This document shows positions 32,133-41,742 of a stretch of DNA of 64,000 nt, piece by piece. The stretch comes from Nostoc sp. UHCC 0302 (lineage in GTDB: Bacteria; Cyanobacteriota; Cyanobacteriia; Cyanobacteriales; Nostocaceae), in NCBI RefSeq assembly GCF_038096175.1, contig NZ_CP151099.1:4817484-4881483 (forward strand), in the 5' to 3' direction. The position numbers were made by a program, and so were the translations under genes. The notes beneath the pieces are model-generated. The model made no database searches. It was not told where the DNA came from and was given only the letters and a program-made list of their open reading frames with translations. Within the stretch, counting starts at the first letter, position 1. Every line of letters starts with the position of its first letter.

Positions 32133-35100
32133 TCACTTAGTAGAACACAAGGAGCGATCGCTTTTTGTCACTTTCGGATTTGTCTTTAAATAATCCTGTA
32201 GTAAATTGCAACCGCGTGAAAGTAGTTTTTCCAGTTTAATATCTGCTAAATCTCGGAAAATCACTGCACCGTCACCACTACCTGCTGCAAGAGTCTTGCC
32301 ATCAGGACTGAAACTAACGCTGGTTAACTCGCCTTTATCACCTTTCAAAGCAATTATTAACGTCCCTTCGCGGTTCCAAAGCTTGACTTTATCATCGCTG
32401 CTAGCTACCAAAGTTTTACCATCGGGGCTAAAACTCACACTGACGAAACTATCGCCATCCCCTGCCAGATTGTTTACTAGGCTACCGTCTCTACTCCAAA
32501 GTTTGACGGTGCTATCAATACTAACTGAGGCAATAGTTTGACTATCAGGCGACCATGCTACACCATTTACGCGACGGCTATGTCCATCTAAGGTGTACAG
32601 CAGTTTACCATCGCGGTTCCAAAGTTTCACAGTTTTGTCATCACTGGCTGAGGCTAACAGCTTACCATCTGGACTAAAACTCACCCAATTCACTGCACCA
32701 TTATGACCTTTAAAGGTGTTGAGCAATTTACCATCGCGACTCCAAAGCTTGACTGTTTTATCTTTACTCGCTGAGGCAATTTGCTGACCATCAGGTGACC
32801 AAGCTACGCTCAAAACTGCATCATTATGTCCTTTGAAGGTGTTAAGCAATTGACCATCGCGACTCCAAAGTTTAACTGTTTTGTCTTTACTCGCTGAAGC
32901 AATTACCTCACCATTTGGGCTGAAACTAACGCCCCAAACTTCACCCTGATGCCCTTTAAGGATATTGAGCAGTTTACCGTCGCGAGTCCACAGTTTTACA
33001 GTTTTGTCACGACTCGCTGCTGCTATGATGCGATCGCTAGGGCTAAAGCTGATGCTAGTCACCCAATCATCATTATCAGCCGTGGGATTTCGCAGCAATA
33101 CATCGTCCCAATGCCACAGTTTAATGGTTTTGTCGCGACTTGCAGAAGCCAGGGTGCGACTGTCAGCGCTGAATGTCACGCTATTCACCCAATTATTATG
33201 TCCCCTTAAGGTTCCTAGCAGCACACCCGCAGGACTCCAGAGTTTGAGCGTTGCGTCGGTACTGGCTGAGGCGATGGTATTTCCATCTGGGCTGAAACTA
33301 ACGCTGGTAACTCCAGCACTGTGCCCTGCTAAGGTTTTGAGTAATTGACCTTCCCGACTCCACAGCTTGATTGTTTTATCCAAGCTTGCGGAAGCAATGA
33401 TTTGACCATCAGGCGACCAAGCTACACTTTTCACCGCATCATTATGCCCCTGCAAAGTTTTGAGTAATTTTCCTTCTCGATTCCACAATTTCACAGTTTG
33501 GTCAGTACTTGCTGATGCAATGGTTTGACCATCAGGCGACCAAGTTACACCCAAAACTGCATTACTATGACCAGCTAAGGTTTTGAGCAATTTTCCTTCG
33601 CGATTCCAAAGCTTGACTGTCTTGTCGGTACTTGCAGAAGCAATGATTTGACCATCAGGCGACCAAGCTACACTGTTCACGACAGCCTGATGTCCGGGTA
33701 AGGTGGCGAGTAATTCGCCCTCACGACTCCACAGTTTCACCGTTTTATCTTGGCTAGCGGAAGCAATAATTTGAGCATCAGGGCTGAAACTGACGCTGTT
33801 AACGACATCTGTATGACTTGATAAGGTTTTGACTAAAGTACCATCAAGCCGCCACAGCTTAATTGTACTATCAGCACTGGCTGAAGCAATCAAAGAGCGA
33901 TCGCTGCTGAATGTCACACTATTCACTCCTGACAAATGCCCGTCCAAGCGGTTATACTCTCTTACCGCGTAAGCTGCTTGGTATAACGCCGTCTTTACCT
34001 GTTCTCTTGTATTAGAATCTACCCAGACTGTTTGTTGTAGTTTTCTACCACCTCTTAAAGCTTCCTTTAAAGCATCGATACCTTTCTGTGAGGCAAAGAG
34101 GGCTTCGCTGGATGCACTCAGGGTTTTAATTTCGCTATCTACCGCTGTAACTATAGAAACACTTAACCCCAATATTGCCAAAATAGAAGCTGTCAGAGCG
34201 ATTTTTAAAGAACGATTTAATCGAGTTTCACTAAGCCTTTGTTTTTTCTGGCTTTCTACTAATTGAGTTGTTAACTCTTTCTCTTTGAGTTCTGCTCGTA
34301 ATTGCTCAATTTCTAACTGACTCAGTTCTTCGCGCTTACGGAGTTCTCTTAATTCTGTTAATAAGTCTAATCCCTGTTGAGGATGAGTCTCTACAAGTTT
34401 ACCTTGCTGCTTTTTTTGTGTTAGTTCGCTCTTAAGTCGCTCAATTTCAAATTGACTTTGTTCTACTTTGTAGCGTAGCTGGTTAAGTTGTGCCTGTAAA
34501 CTCGATTCTTGTTGTTGCAAGTAGCGAATTAAGTCTACTAAATAATCATGAATCAGTTGATAGCGTTCAGGAACATCGGGAAACAAAATCACTAACCCGG
34601 AGCGGACTAAAATATCTAATACTAATTCTAATTTGGCAGCATCTTCTAATTCTGCTAATTGTGCTGTTAACTCAGCACGAGTTTTAAAAGGTCGTTGATT
34701 GCTTTCATCTGTTAATAGATATAAGACGAGTAAAGCTGCTCGTTCATTTTCTGGGCCACAGTCTCTGATGAGTTCTTTAATATATCGCTCAATAAGTTTA
34801 TTCGGTCGATATCGTTGATATTCTTCTAATTTGGTAATTCGCTCATCTTGTAGTTGCGCTCCCACAACTTGCAATTCAATTGGGCGGACTTCTCCTAGTT
34901 CTGCTGATAAATCTTCAACTAAAGCATCAATTAAAGTTGGTTCTAAATGCAAGTGCGATCGCTCTGTTAAATTTTGGATAATTGCCTTAGCATATTCTGG
35001 TGAAAAATTATTTAGTTGATAACGAATATTTTTGTCCAGAATATTATTATTAATTGCCTCTAATGCCGAAAGATTTTTAAACTCTAATAACCGATGTAAA

Positions 35101-37247
35101 TAATCTTCTCGTAATGAGAGAACAACTTTCACAAACGATATTTTAAGGCAGTCACTAATAAATTTATCAAATTCTTGTTTTTGTTTGCGATCGCTATAAC
35201 CAAAGAAAAACTCTTCAAACTGATCAAAAATCAATACTGTAATCAAATGAGCATCAGCATTTTCCCGTAATTGTTGTAAAATCTCCGCGATAGTCATCAC
35301 TGTATCAGAATTAGGCAAATCTTCCGCTGCAATAGCTGTTTCACCTTTAATTTGAGACATTGCCTCACTTAAAGATTTTCCTAAAGCCTGCACCCAATCT
35401 GTATAAAATAGCAGCACCACAGGCACAGCAATTTGATCACCTATAGCGCGATTTTGCAAGGCTGGAACTAAACCCGCCGTGACAGTAGAACTCTTCCCTA
35501 CACCTGACTGACCATGAATCACGGTCAGCTTTTGGTCAGCGCGGCTAATTCTGCCAATTAAGTTGTTAATATCTCGTTCCCGGCCAGAAGCAGCAATTTC
35601 TAAAGCAACGCTGTTACTTCCAGCAGCAGAGATCAATGCTGGATTTGTAGCGTGTCTTTGGGGTTGTAAGCGCCCTGCACCAATGAAAGCCCGAAAACCA
35701 TATTGCTGCTCAACAGAACGCCGTTTTTGTCTAATATAATAGGCTTCTAGATAACGACCTTCTTCAAAATAGAGCGATCGCAATTTTCGCAATAGTCGAA
35801 TATAACGATATGCATCATATTGAGGTGCGCTATTTTCTAAAGCTGATGGCAGTTCTTTTGCAGCTTTTTCTAAATATTCACGGGCTATTTCTGGCTGACC
35901 TAACTTTCGCTGAGCTTTCGCTAAAACTAAATAATAAATTTGCCCCAATAATAACGGAAATAAACAGTTATACGGCTCATTATGCTTTTGTGCCTCAGCT
36001 AATTTCAACAGTGATATGTGTGCTAAAATACTCGCCTGTCCCCATCTGGACTGCTGCACAGCAACTTGAGCGAGATAACCATAATCACAAGCAAGTTGAA
36101 TTTGACTGCCATAAGTTTGATGCAATTCCAAAGAGTTTTGAGCAACAATTCGCAATTCTTCCCACTCTTCGAGGTGTTGCACAACTTCAGCGAGTTGACC
36201 AATAAACTTAGCAACTATATCTAACCGCCGAGCCTCTTGTAAAACATTGAAACATTGTTGAAAATAAGATTTAGCTAGAGACCAATGCTGACGATTTTCT
36301 GTTTGATTCTGCTCTGCTAAACGGTGATAACATAGCCCAATATAGAATAGCAAAATTCCCTGCCTCAGAAGAAAAGCAGAGGGTGGGCAAGAGGGATAGG
36401 GGGATAAAGAAGAATTATCCCACTCAAAAACTCCCCCCCTCTCCCACTCCCCCCCTCTCCCCCTCTCCCCCTCTTCCCCTTGCTGCCAAAACTGCAAGCT
36501 TTGCTGAAAATGGGTTAACGCTAGATTAATTCGGTCATTAACATAATTATCTAAACCAAAAATAAATTCCAAGCTAGCGTGTAATTCTGGCTCTAAGCTA
36601 ACGCCACGATTTTGCAATTCTCTGATAGCAAAGTGGAGTTCACAACTATGTTTCCAGACTTGCTCTAGAGTTGAATAATGTTCAACAAATTTAGATTCAT
36701 TATGTGGTGTAGCATCAGTTTGCAACACCGTAGCAAACAAAGAATCAGTTTCCTGTTGCAGAAATTGCTGCAACTCTGGAGTAGTCATTTCAAACCGAAT
36801 CGGTGTCGCCGCCCAACTAGCAAAATCTGGTGCTAAACGTACCACTTTTTGCAACAACTCATCATTCACCCAAAAAATCATGGGAAATGAGTGGCGTTTC
36901 GGAAATTCATCACGAATGTGATTGATTGACCTCAATAAATCATCAATGCCATCAACTGATTCAATACCCGAAATCATCAGTGCCGATGGCTGCTGCTCTG
37001 CAAACTGGAAATGGATAGTTGTGTAAAGACTTCTGATATTGTGAGACAGGACTATCTTTTGAATCTGCAACTCTCCTGAAGAAAGTTCTTCAAGTTGTTG
37101 CAAGATTCGCTCTTGTAAAACTCTATAATTACAGCACACCAAAACTACGGAAAACTGGCCGCTAGAAAGAGCGATCGCTCTTCCTAAACTTCGCAAAGCC
37201 CGTTCGTTAGCTGCTATTACATCTGCTTGTTGGTCTCGTTCAACCAT
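32133..37247 (-). CDS. STAND NTPase-WD40 giant protein with cassette N-domain
   Basis: 1704 aa. Residues 1-155: P-loop-less domain shared with the TPR partner at 29073. About 160-520: helical repeat region, with a low-complexity insert EEGERGRGGEWERGG (near 256-290) from repeat DNA. About 555-900: STAND NTPase with GRERDINNL, Walker A GQSGVGKSS (579-587) and LIFDQFEEFFF (672-682). Coiled coil about 910-1005, one membrane helix about 1013-1035, and 14 WD40 repeats (1101-1675), probably two seven-bladed propellers. Such STAND proteins sense a ligand and assemble on activation. No effector domain is seen, so output may be through the adjacent ATPase. The start overlaps the ATPase stop by 31 bases. 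Confidence 0.92.
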   Translation of the reverse strand: MVERDQQADVIAANERALRSLGRAIALSSGQFSVVLVCCNYRVLQERILQQLEELSSGELQIQKIVLSHNIRSLYTTIHFQFAEQQPSALMISGIESVDGIDDLLRSINHIRDEFPKRHSFPMIFWVNDELLQKVVRLAPDFASWAATPIRFEMTTPELQQFLQQETDSLFATVLQTDATPHNESKFVEHYSTLEQVWKHSCELHFAIRELQNRGVSLEPELHASLEFIFGLDNYVNDRINLALTHFQQSLQFWQQGEEGERGRGGEWERGGVFEWDNSSLSPYPSCPPSAFLLRQGILLFYIGLCYHRLAEQNQTENRQHWSLAKSYFQQCFNVLQEARRLDIVAKFIGQLAEVVQHLEEWEELRIVAQNSLELHQTYGSQIQLACDYGYLAQVAVQQSRWGQASILAHISLLKLAEAQKHNEPYNCLFPLLLGQIYYLVLAKAQRKLGQPEIAREYLEKAAKELPSALENSAPQYDAYRYIRLLRKLRSLYFEEGRYLEAYYIRQKRRSVEQQYGFRAFIGAGRLQPQRHATNPALISAAGSNSVALEIAASGRERDINNLIGRISRADQKLTVIHGQSGVGKSSTVTAGLVPALQNRAIGDQIAVPVVLLFYTDWVQALGKSLSEAMSQIKGETAIAAEDLPNSDTVMTIAEILQQLRENADAHLITVLIFDQFEEFFFGYSDRKQKQEFDKFISDCLKISFVKVVLSLREDYLHRLLEFKNLSALEAINNNILDKNIRYQLNNFSPEYAKAIIQNLTERSHLHLEPTLIDALVEDLSAELGEVRPIELQVVGAQLQDERITKLEEYQRYRPNKLIERYIKELIRDCGPENERAALLVLYLLTDESNQRPFKTRAELTAQLAELEDAAKLELVLDILVRSGLVILFPDVPERYQLIHDYLVDLIRYLQQQESSLQAQLNQLRYKVEQSQFEIERLKSELTQKKQQGKLVETHPQQGLDLLTELRELRKREELSQLEIEQLRAELKEKELTTQLVESQKKQRLSETRLNRSLKIALTASILAILGLSVSIVTAVDSEIKTLSASSEALFASQKGIDALKEALRGGRKLQQTVWVDSNTREQVKTALYQAAYAVREYNRLDGHLSGVNSVTFSSDRSLIASASADSTIKLWRLDGTLVKTLSSHTDVVNSVSFSPDAQIIASASQDKTVKLWSREGELLATLPGHQAVVNSVAWSPDGQIIASASTDKTVKLWNREGKLLKTLAGHSNAVLGVTWSPDGQTIASASTDQTVKLWNREGKLLKTLQGHNDAVKSVAWSPDGQIIASASLDKTIKLWSREGQLLKTLAGHSAGVTSVSFSPDGNTIASASTDATLKLWSPAGVLLGTLRGHNNWVNSVTFSADSRTLASASRDKTIKLWHWDDVLLRNPTADNDDWVTSISFSPSDRIIAAASRDKTVKLWTRDGKLLNILKGHQGEVWGVSFSPNGEVIASASKDKTVKLWSRDGQLLNTFKGHNDAVLSVAWSPDGQQIASASKDKTVKLWSRDGKLLNTFKGHNGAVNWVSFSPDGKLLASASDDKTVKLWNRDGKLLYTLDGHSRRVNGVAWSPDSQTIASVSIDSTVKLWSRDGSLVNNLAGDGDSFVSVSFSPDGKTLVASSDDKVKLWNREGTLIIALKGDKGELTSVSFSPDGKTLAAGSGDGAVIFRDLADIKLEKLLSRGCNLLQDYLKTNPKVTKSDRSLCSTK

Positions 37248-38554
37248 GATTTAAATTTTTGCGTCTCTGCTAACACCGGGTTGACAGCATACCAAGCTCC
37301 TCGATGATCGCGGTATTCAAATACAAATAAACTTCGTAATAAAGTATGGTATTCGATATCACCGCCGACTCTTTGCTGTTGCATCACCTGAAAAATTAAT
37401 TCCCACTCATGAGGGTCAATGGCGTTAGCGCGGTAATCCCGTTGTCTTTGAATCACCAACTCCATACAATCCCGGTCAAAGGGTGGATCTTGTTCTCGCA
37501 AACAGTCAAACAGCAACCCCAGTAAATCGCGCACATGACCACCACTAATCAAGCACAACCGATCTAAAGTTTCTAAACTATCAAATACTTCTGTAATCAA
37601 GTTTAAGCGATCGCTACTTAAAACGTCTGGGAAGGCTCTCGCTAACACCATTTGTCGCATCATCGCTAACCCCTGGATGAAAATATCCCCGGAACGCAGA
37701 CGCACAGGTATCATTGGCAACACTTTCGGCGCGACACCACCACCCAAGCGATGTTGCAGTTCGGCGCTATTGTTGGAGAAAGTCAAAGCTAGGGGAATAG
37801 TGTAGACAACATGACAATTGAGTTTGCGTAACTGTTCGCCCCTTTCAATAAATAAGTATTCTGGCAGCGATCGCCCAGATGGTAAAGGGCGAATCGCAAC
37901 CCGATCTAGGTTATCAACAATTACCACTAGTCCTTGTTTGGCTCTACTTTTAAGTTCGGTGTTAGCACGCTCAAGCAGTTCTTGATTAATTGACTGTAAA
38001 ATATTCGCTGTTCGCGGTTCTAAGTAGTCTCTTAATCGCCGCCGCAACTGGGGACTTTCTTTAGTCTTAGCTGTAATTTTGGCGATTCCAACAGACAATT
38101 CTGCTTCTACTCCAAGGTCAATTGGCGTTTGTAGAAAATCGATAATTTCACTAAACAACTTCGTGAAGTAGCGGGGTTTGAGGCGAATTTTCATCGCTTC
38201 TAGGCTTTCACTTACCTGACCTGCGATCGCCAATAAAATATCAGTCACATCCACATCTGCCATTTCGAGGATATGGGTGGACTCAAAGTAAACTACATGA
38301 AATTTCTGTTCTTCTAACTCAGCTTTGAGCCGCAACAACTCCGTTGATTTTCCACAACCAAGATGTCCTGTAAATAATTGACAGGTAGGCGCATCTGGCG
38401 ATATCCGAGTGATTGTGCGCTGCAAAGCCTCAATAATTTTGCCACCCCGCACCGCAGCAAAATCGATATAGTATCGGCGATCGCGCAGATTTCCTATCAT
38501 TAGAGGTCTGCTCGGATTGCAAGCCTGATAGAATCTTTCTAAATCTAGGAGCAT
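37217..38554 (-). CDS. P-loop ATPase of the two-gene cassette, intact copy
   Basis: 445 aa. It starts LERFYQACNPSRPL with YYIDFAAVRGGKII, then Walker A GHLGCGKST (63-71), ELLRLKAELE, FHVVYFES, Walker B LVVIVDNLDR (209-218), CHVVYTIPLAL and LISGGHVRDLLGLL, a layout like AAA/Orc-type or STAND-like ATPases. It is paralogous to the ATPase at 26557-27777 over its whole length. It overlaps the STAND-WD40 gene by 31 bases, so the products are made together and probably interact. No known defence-system name is assigned; regulation of a conflict response is an inference. Confidence 0.88.
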   Translation of the reverse strand: MLLDLERFYQACNPSRPLMIGNLRDRRYYIDFAAVRGGKIIEALQRTITRISPDAPTCQLFTGHLGCGKSTELLRLKAELEEQKFHVVYFESTHILEMADVDVTDILLAIAGQVSESLEAMKIRLKPRYFTKLFSEIIDFLQTPIDLGVEAELSVGIAKITAKTKESPQLRRRLRDYLEPRTANILQSINQELLERANTELKSRAKQGLVVIVDNLDRVAIRPLPSGRSLPEYLFIERGEQLRKLNCHVVYTIPLALTFSNNSAELQHRLGGGVAPKVLPMIPVRLRSGDIFIQGLAMMRQMVLARAFPDVLSSDRLNLITEVFDSLETLDRLCLISGGHVRDLLGLLFDCLREQDPPFDRDCMELVIQRQRDYRANAIDPHEWELIFQVMQQQRVGGDIEYHTLLRSLFVFEYRDHRGAWYAVNPVLAETQKFKSWLNETNKQM

Positions 38555-38885
38555 AACTAATCGAATTCACTTAGGAGTAGGGAAGATGAAATCTGTTGAA
38601 TAAATTATTGTCTAAGAATTTCTACTTTAATTTCAGTCCAACTTATTCAAATTACTAACTAAGCTAACAATATTATGAATAATTTTTCAAATTTACATTT
38701 TGTATGCAAAAATGCATTCCTAACTAATTCGTAATTCGTAATGGGCTACGCCCCGCTACGCTAACGTAATTCGTAATTAAGATATACAGAGAAAGGCTTA
38801 GTACGGGTGGTTTTTAATAAGAGTCAGGAGGCACTATTTATTCTCTCCTCTGCCCCCATGTCCCCTACCCAATGCCCTTTGCTAT
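38555..38885. other. Intergenic region with short tandem repeats
   Basis: 331 bases upstream of the cassette ATPase. It includes GTAATTC-type heptamers around a GGGCTACGCCCCGCTACGCTAACG insert (38727-38780), a common cyanobacterial repeat mix. No RNA or ORF is seen. It carries the cassette promoter. Confidence 0.45.
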
Positions 38886-39743
38886 CTACAAACCCATCGA
38901 ATATGAAATTATCCGGTCATACAATTTGTCAGGCAACAGGCGCTTAAGCATTGCTGCAAGTTTGGCATCTTGTCCAATCAGATAGCGCGTCTTTGGATGT
39001 TTTGCAGTTAGGGCATGAACCACAGCCTGGGCTACAATCTCCGCAGGAATTCCCTTAGATGCAATGATTCCAGTACTTTTACGTACAGCATTCATTGCCT
39101 CACCATAGAGATGTTGCGCTGATGGGGAAAGATTTTCTCGTGCCATGTCCGCTTGAGCAAAAGACTTTTCCCAGATTGGGGTAGCGATCGCCCCAGGTTC
39201 GATAATTGAAACGGAGATTCCCCAAGGTCGTAACTCCATCCGCATTACATCGGTAAGTGCCTCCAGAGCATATTTTGAAGCATTGTAGGCTCCCAAGAAC
39301 GGCGCAGCACTTCTACCACTAATGGAACCCATATTGACAATTCGACCCCGACCTTGGCGTAATAGCCCAAGAAATGCCTGTGTCACTGCTAATTGCCCAG
39401 TGACATTGATCTGCATCTGTCGTTCAAATTCGGCGATGGGTAACAACTCTAACGGCCCTGGGACGGCAACCCCGGCGTTATTTACCAAACCTGAGATCCC
39501 AGCGTTACCGACTGTATTTGTTACCGTCTCAACAGCCGCTGCGATCGCCTCAGCGTCAGTAACATCTAAAAAAATAGGAATCAGCCTTTGTGATCCTTTC
39601 TGTATAAGTTTTTCAGCATCAGCATCTTTACGCACACCCGCAAAGACAAAGAATCCCAACTGATCTAACAGCAAAGCACACGCCTCACCAATTCCTGTTG
39701 ATGCTCCGGTAATTACAACTGTACGTTGATTTTCTGCAACCAT
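38886..39743 (-). CDS. Classical short-chain dehydrogenase/reductase
   Basis: 285 aa from MVAENQRTVVITG (the open frame has five more codons). Motifs of classical SDRs: TGASTGIG (cofactor binding), LVNNAGVA, catalytic Ser in NMGSISG, YNASK (Tyr-Lys), and EPGAIATPIW. It uses NAD(P)H to reduce or oxidise a carbonyl or alcohol; the substrate is unknown. It is alone on its strand, with the GTAGAGACG palindrome family near its upstream side. Confidence 0.92.
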   Translation of the reverse strand: MVAENQRTVVITGASTGIGEACALLLDQLGFFVFAGVRKDADAEKLIQKGSQRLIPIFLDVTDAEAIAAAVETVTNTVGNAGISGLVNNAGVAVPGPLELLPIAEFERQMQINVTGQLAVTQAFLGLLRQGRGRIVNMGSISGRSAAPFLGAYNASKYALEALTDVMRMELRPWGISVSIIEPGAIATPIWEKSFAQADMARENLSPSAQHLYGEAMNAVRKSTGIIASKGIPAEIVAQAVVHALTAKHPKTRYLIGQDAKLAAMLKRLLPDKLYDRIISYSMGL

Positions 39744-39926
39744 TAACTTTCTCCGCATACGACAAGCTCATTTTGACTTCTGGGTAGATGCGGATTAGCT
39801 TCTCCTAAAGCGAGACTAGCTCAAGGTAAGCAGTATCTATATACAAAATACAAAGTACTTCGTGAAAGAGATATAGGAGAAATAACTGCTAATAACTCAT
39901 GTACAGACGCGACGTTCCCAACTCCT

Positions 39927-39954
39927 GTAGAGACGCGATTAATCGCGTCTCTAC
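39927..39954. repeat. Perfect 28-bp palindrome
   Basis: Arms GTAGAGACGCGATT / AATCGCGTCTCTAC join without a loop. It belongs to the same family as 9387-9415 and 42655-42683, and to the broken forms at about 11480-11500, 32020-32046 and 45890-45950. It lies next to the stop of the small gene at 39959-40186 and could end its transcript. Confidence 0.8.
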
Positions 39955-39958
39955 CCCA

Positions 39959-40186
39959 TCAATCCTTGCAGATGCCGGCACGAAGGCAATCTTCGGTTTG
40001 GTCATCTCTAGCTGATATTTCCCACGGTAACTTGCATGACTGAGCATTTGTGCTGTGAGCAATTAAAGCACTTACTACGGGAAGTTGGTTTTTGACAATT
40101 GGTAGGTCAGCACTAAAAAAGCTGAGCTTAACATTGTATAGATAAACAGGCCATGCAATCAGACCGATGCAAATTGTCCGATTCAT
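39959..40186 (-). CDS. Putative small exported cysteine-containing protein
   Basis: 75 aa. The N-terminus (MNRTICIGLIAWPVYLYNVKLSFFSA) is signal- or anchor-like, and the mature part has three cysteines (SCKLPW, EDCLRAGIC). An AT-rich upstream region and an adjacent palindromic terminator fit a real gene, but I do not recognise a family and chance cannot be excluded. Confidence 0.4.
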   Translation of the reverse strand: MNRTICIGLIAWPVYLYNVKLSFFSADLPIVKNQLPVVSALIAHSTNAQSCKLPWEISARDDQTEDCLRAGICKD

Positions 40187-40500
40187 ACAAAACCTCAGCT
40201 AAAAATTTCCGATCGCGTTACATTTAGATCCATCTTGATGAACCGGATTTTAAAAACTGAGCATTGTATGTTAACAATTTTGTATTAATTTACTAAATGT
40301 TGTTTACTTAACAGACGTGATTTGTAAATTATCCGTTCCAGACTTTTTCAGGTAAGCATTGCTTATAAGATTGCTCCCTACTAACTTATGCAGATGCATC
40401 CTCAAAAAACAGGACAAAAAACCTATAGAAATCAAAAACATATCTTGGTAGCTACATTCGCCAGATAAAATAGTTAACAAATGTTGCCTACTAGTAACTC
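40187..40500. other. Divergent intergenic region before tatC
   Basis: 314 AT-rich bases with no ORF or repeat-family member. They should contain the tatC promoter. Confidence 0.4.
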
Positions 40501-41295
40501 ATGACGCCTTCACAAGACGTAAATACTGTAAACCCTCCCAATATCGACCAAGAAGGATTGGGCAACTTAGAAACTGATCCTCTCGACGAGTTGCCGGGTG
40601 AGGTCGAAATGTCCCTTTTCGATCACCTAGAGGAGTTGCGACAGCGGATTTTTTATTCGTTGATTGCTGTAGCAGTGGGTATTATCGGCTGTTTCACTGC
40701 TGTCAAACCGATTGTTCAGCTGCTAGAAGTCCCAGCGCAAGGAGTAAAATTCCTCCAGCTAGCGCCGGGAGAATATTTCTTTGTCTCTATTAAAGTGGCA
40801 GCCTACAGCGGTTTGGTACTTTCTAGTCCTTTTATTCTTTACCAGATTATTCAGTTCGTCGTTCCAGGACTAACTCGCCGGGAACGCCGCTTGCTGGGGC
40901 CTATAGTTTTGGGTTCGAGTGTGCTATTTGCCGGGGGATTGGTATTTGCCTACTTACTCCTTATCCCCGCAGCTTTGAAATTTTTCATTAGTTATGGAGC
41001 AGATGTAGTAGAACAACTGTGGTCAATTGATAAATATTTTGAATTTGTACTACTGTTGTTATTCAGTACTGGTTTAGCATTTCAAATTCCCGTCATTCAA
41101 CTGTTACTTGGTAATTTGGGAATTGTCTCTTCTAAACAGATGCTTTCTGGTTGGCGTTATGTGATTCTGGGAGGAGTAATTTTAGGAGCTATTCTCACAC
41201 CTTCTACTGATCCTCTGACTCAAAGTCTCTTAGCAGGGGCAGTTCTAGGGCTTTACTTTGGTGGTGTTGGGCTGGTTAAACTCACAGGTAAATAG
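40501..41295 (+). CDS. tatC: Sec-independent protein translocase TatC
   Basis: TatC of 264 aa, the receptor for twin-arginine signal peptides in plasma and thylakoid membranes. After a cyanobacterial acidic N-extension, it has the hallmark [17 protein letters not shown] and six helices, with [38 protein letters not shown] and the late TPSTDPLTQ loop. It exports folded, cofactor-bearing proteins such as the Rieske protein. It is followed 25 bases later by csaA. Confidence 0.96.
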   Translation: MTPSQDVNTVNPPNIDQEGLGNLETDPLDELPGEVEMSLFDHLEELRQRIFYSLIAVAVGIIGCFTAVKPIVQLLEVPAQGVKFLQLAPGEYFFVSIKVAAYSGLVLSSPFILYQIIQFVVPGLTRRERRLLGPIVLGSSVLFAGGLVFAYLLLIPAALKFFISYGADVVEQLWSIDKYFEFVLLLLFSTGLAFQIPVIQLLLGNLGIVSSKQMLSGWRYVILGGVILGAILTPSTDPLTQSLLAGAVLGLYFGGVGLVKLTGK

Positions 41296-41320
41296 TTACT
41301 TTGCTCAAATTCAAAATTAG

Positions 41321-41656
41321 ATGTTACAAATTAGCTATGATGACTTTGAAAAAGTCGATATTCGAGTTGGCAAAGTAATTAAAGTAGAAGAATTCCCCAG
41401 AGCAAGAAAACCAGCTTATAAATTGTGGATAGACTTTGGTGATTTGGGCATCAAAAAATCTAGCGCTCAAATTACCAAACTTTACCAACCAGAGAATTTA
41501 GTCAATAGATTAATATTAGCTGTTACCAACTTTCCACCCCGTCAAATAGCTGATTTTATCTCAGAAGTTTTAGTTTTGGGTGTTGTTTTAGATGATGGAG
41601 AAGTTGCGTTAATTCAGCCAGATAGAAATGTACCGTTGGGTAAAAGGATTTTATAG
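41321..41656 (+). CDS. csaA: CsaA-like tRNA-binding-domain protein
   Basis: 111 aa, a free-standing OB-fold tRNA-binding (EMAP/Trbp111) domain. It shows ISYDDFEKVDIRVGKVIKVEEFPRARKPAYKLWIDFG, SSAQIT and VTNFPPRQIADFISEVLVLG. CsaA was described as a secretion-linked chaperone in Bacillus; its place just after tatC fits an export link, but tRNA binding is also possible. The length is normal for the family. Confidence 0.93.
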   Translation: MLQISYDDFEKVDIRVGKVIKVEEFPRARKPAYKLWIDFGDLGIKKSSAQITKLYQPENLVNRLILAVTNFPPRQIADFISEVLVLGVVLDDGEVALIQPDRNVPLGKRIL

Positions 41657-41742
41657 GTAGATAATAGACTTGTCTGGGAAATAGGGCATTTAAAATAGGT
41701 GGCTGCAAAACTTATCATTTTTGTCTAGGTTTAATAGAACTG

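Noticed and set aside
34490-36214. Several plus- and minus-strand frames inside the STAND-WD40 gene
   Set aside because: They are shadows of a strong 1704-codon gene with clear domains.
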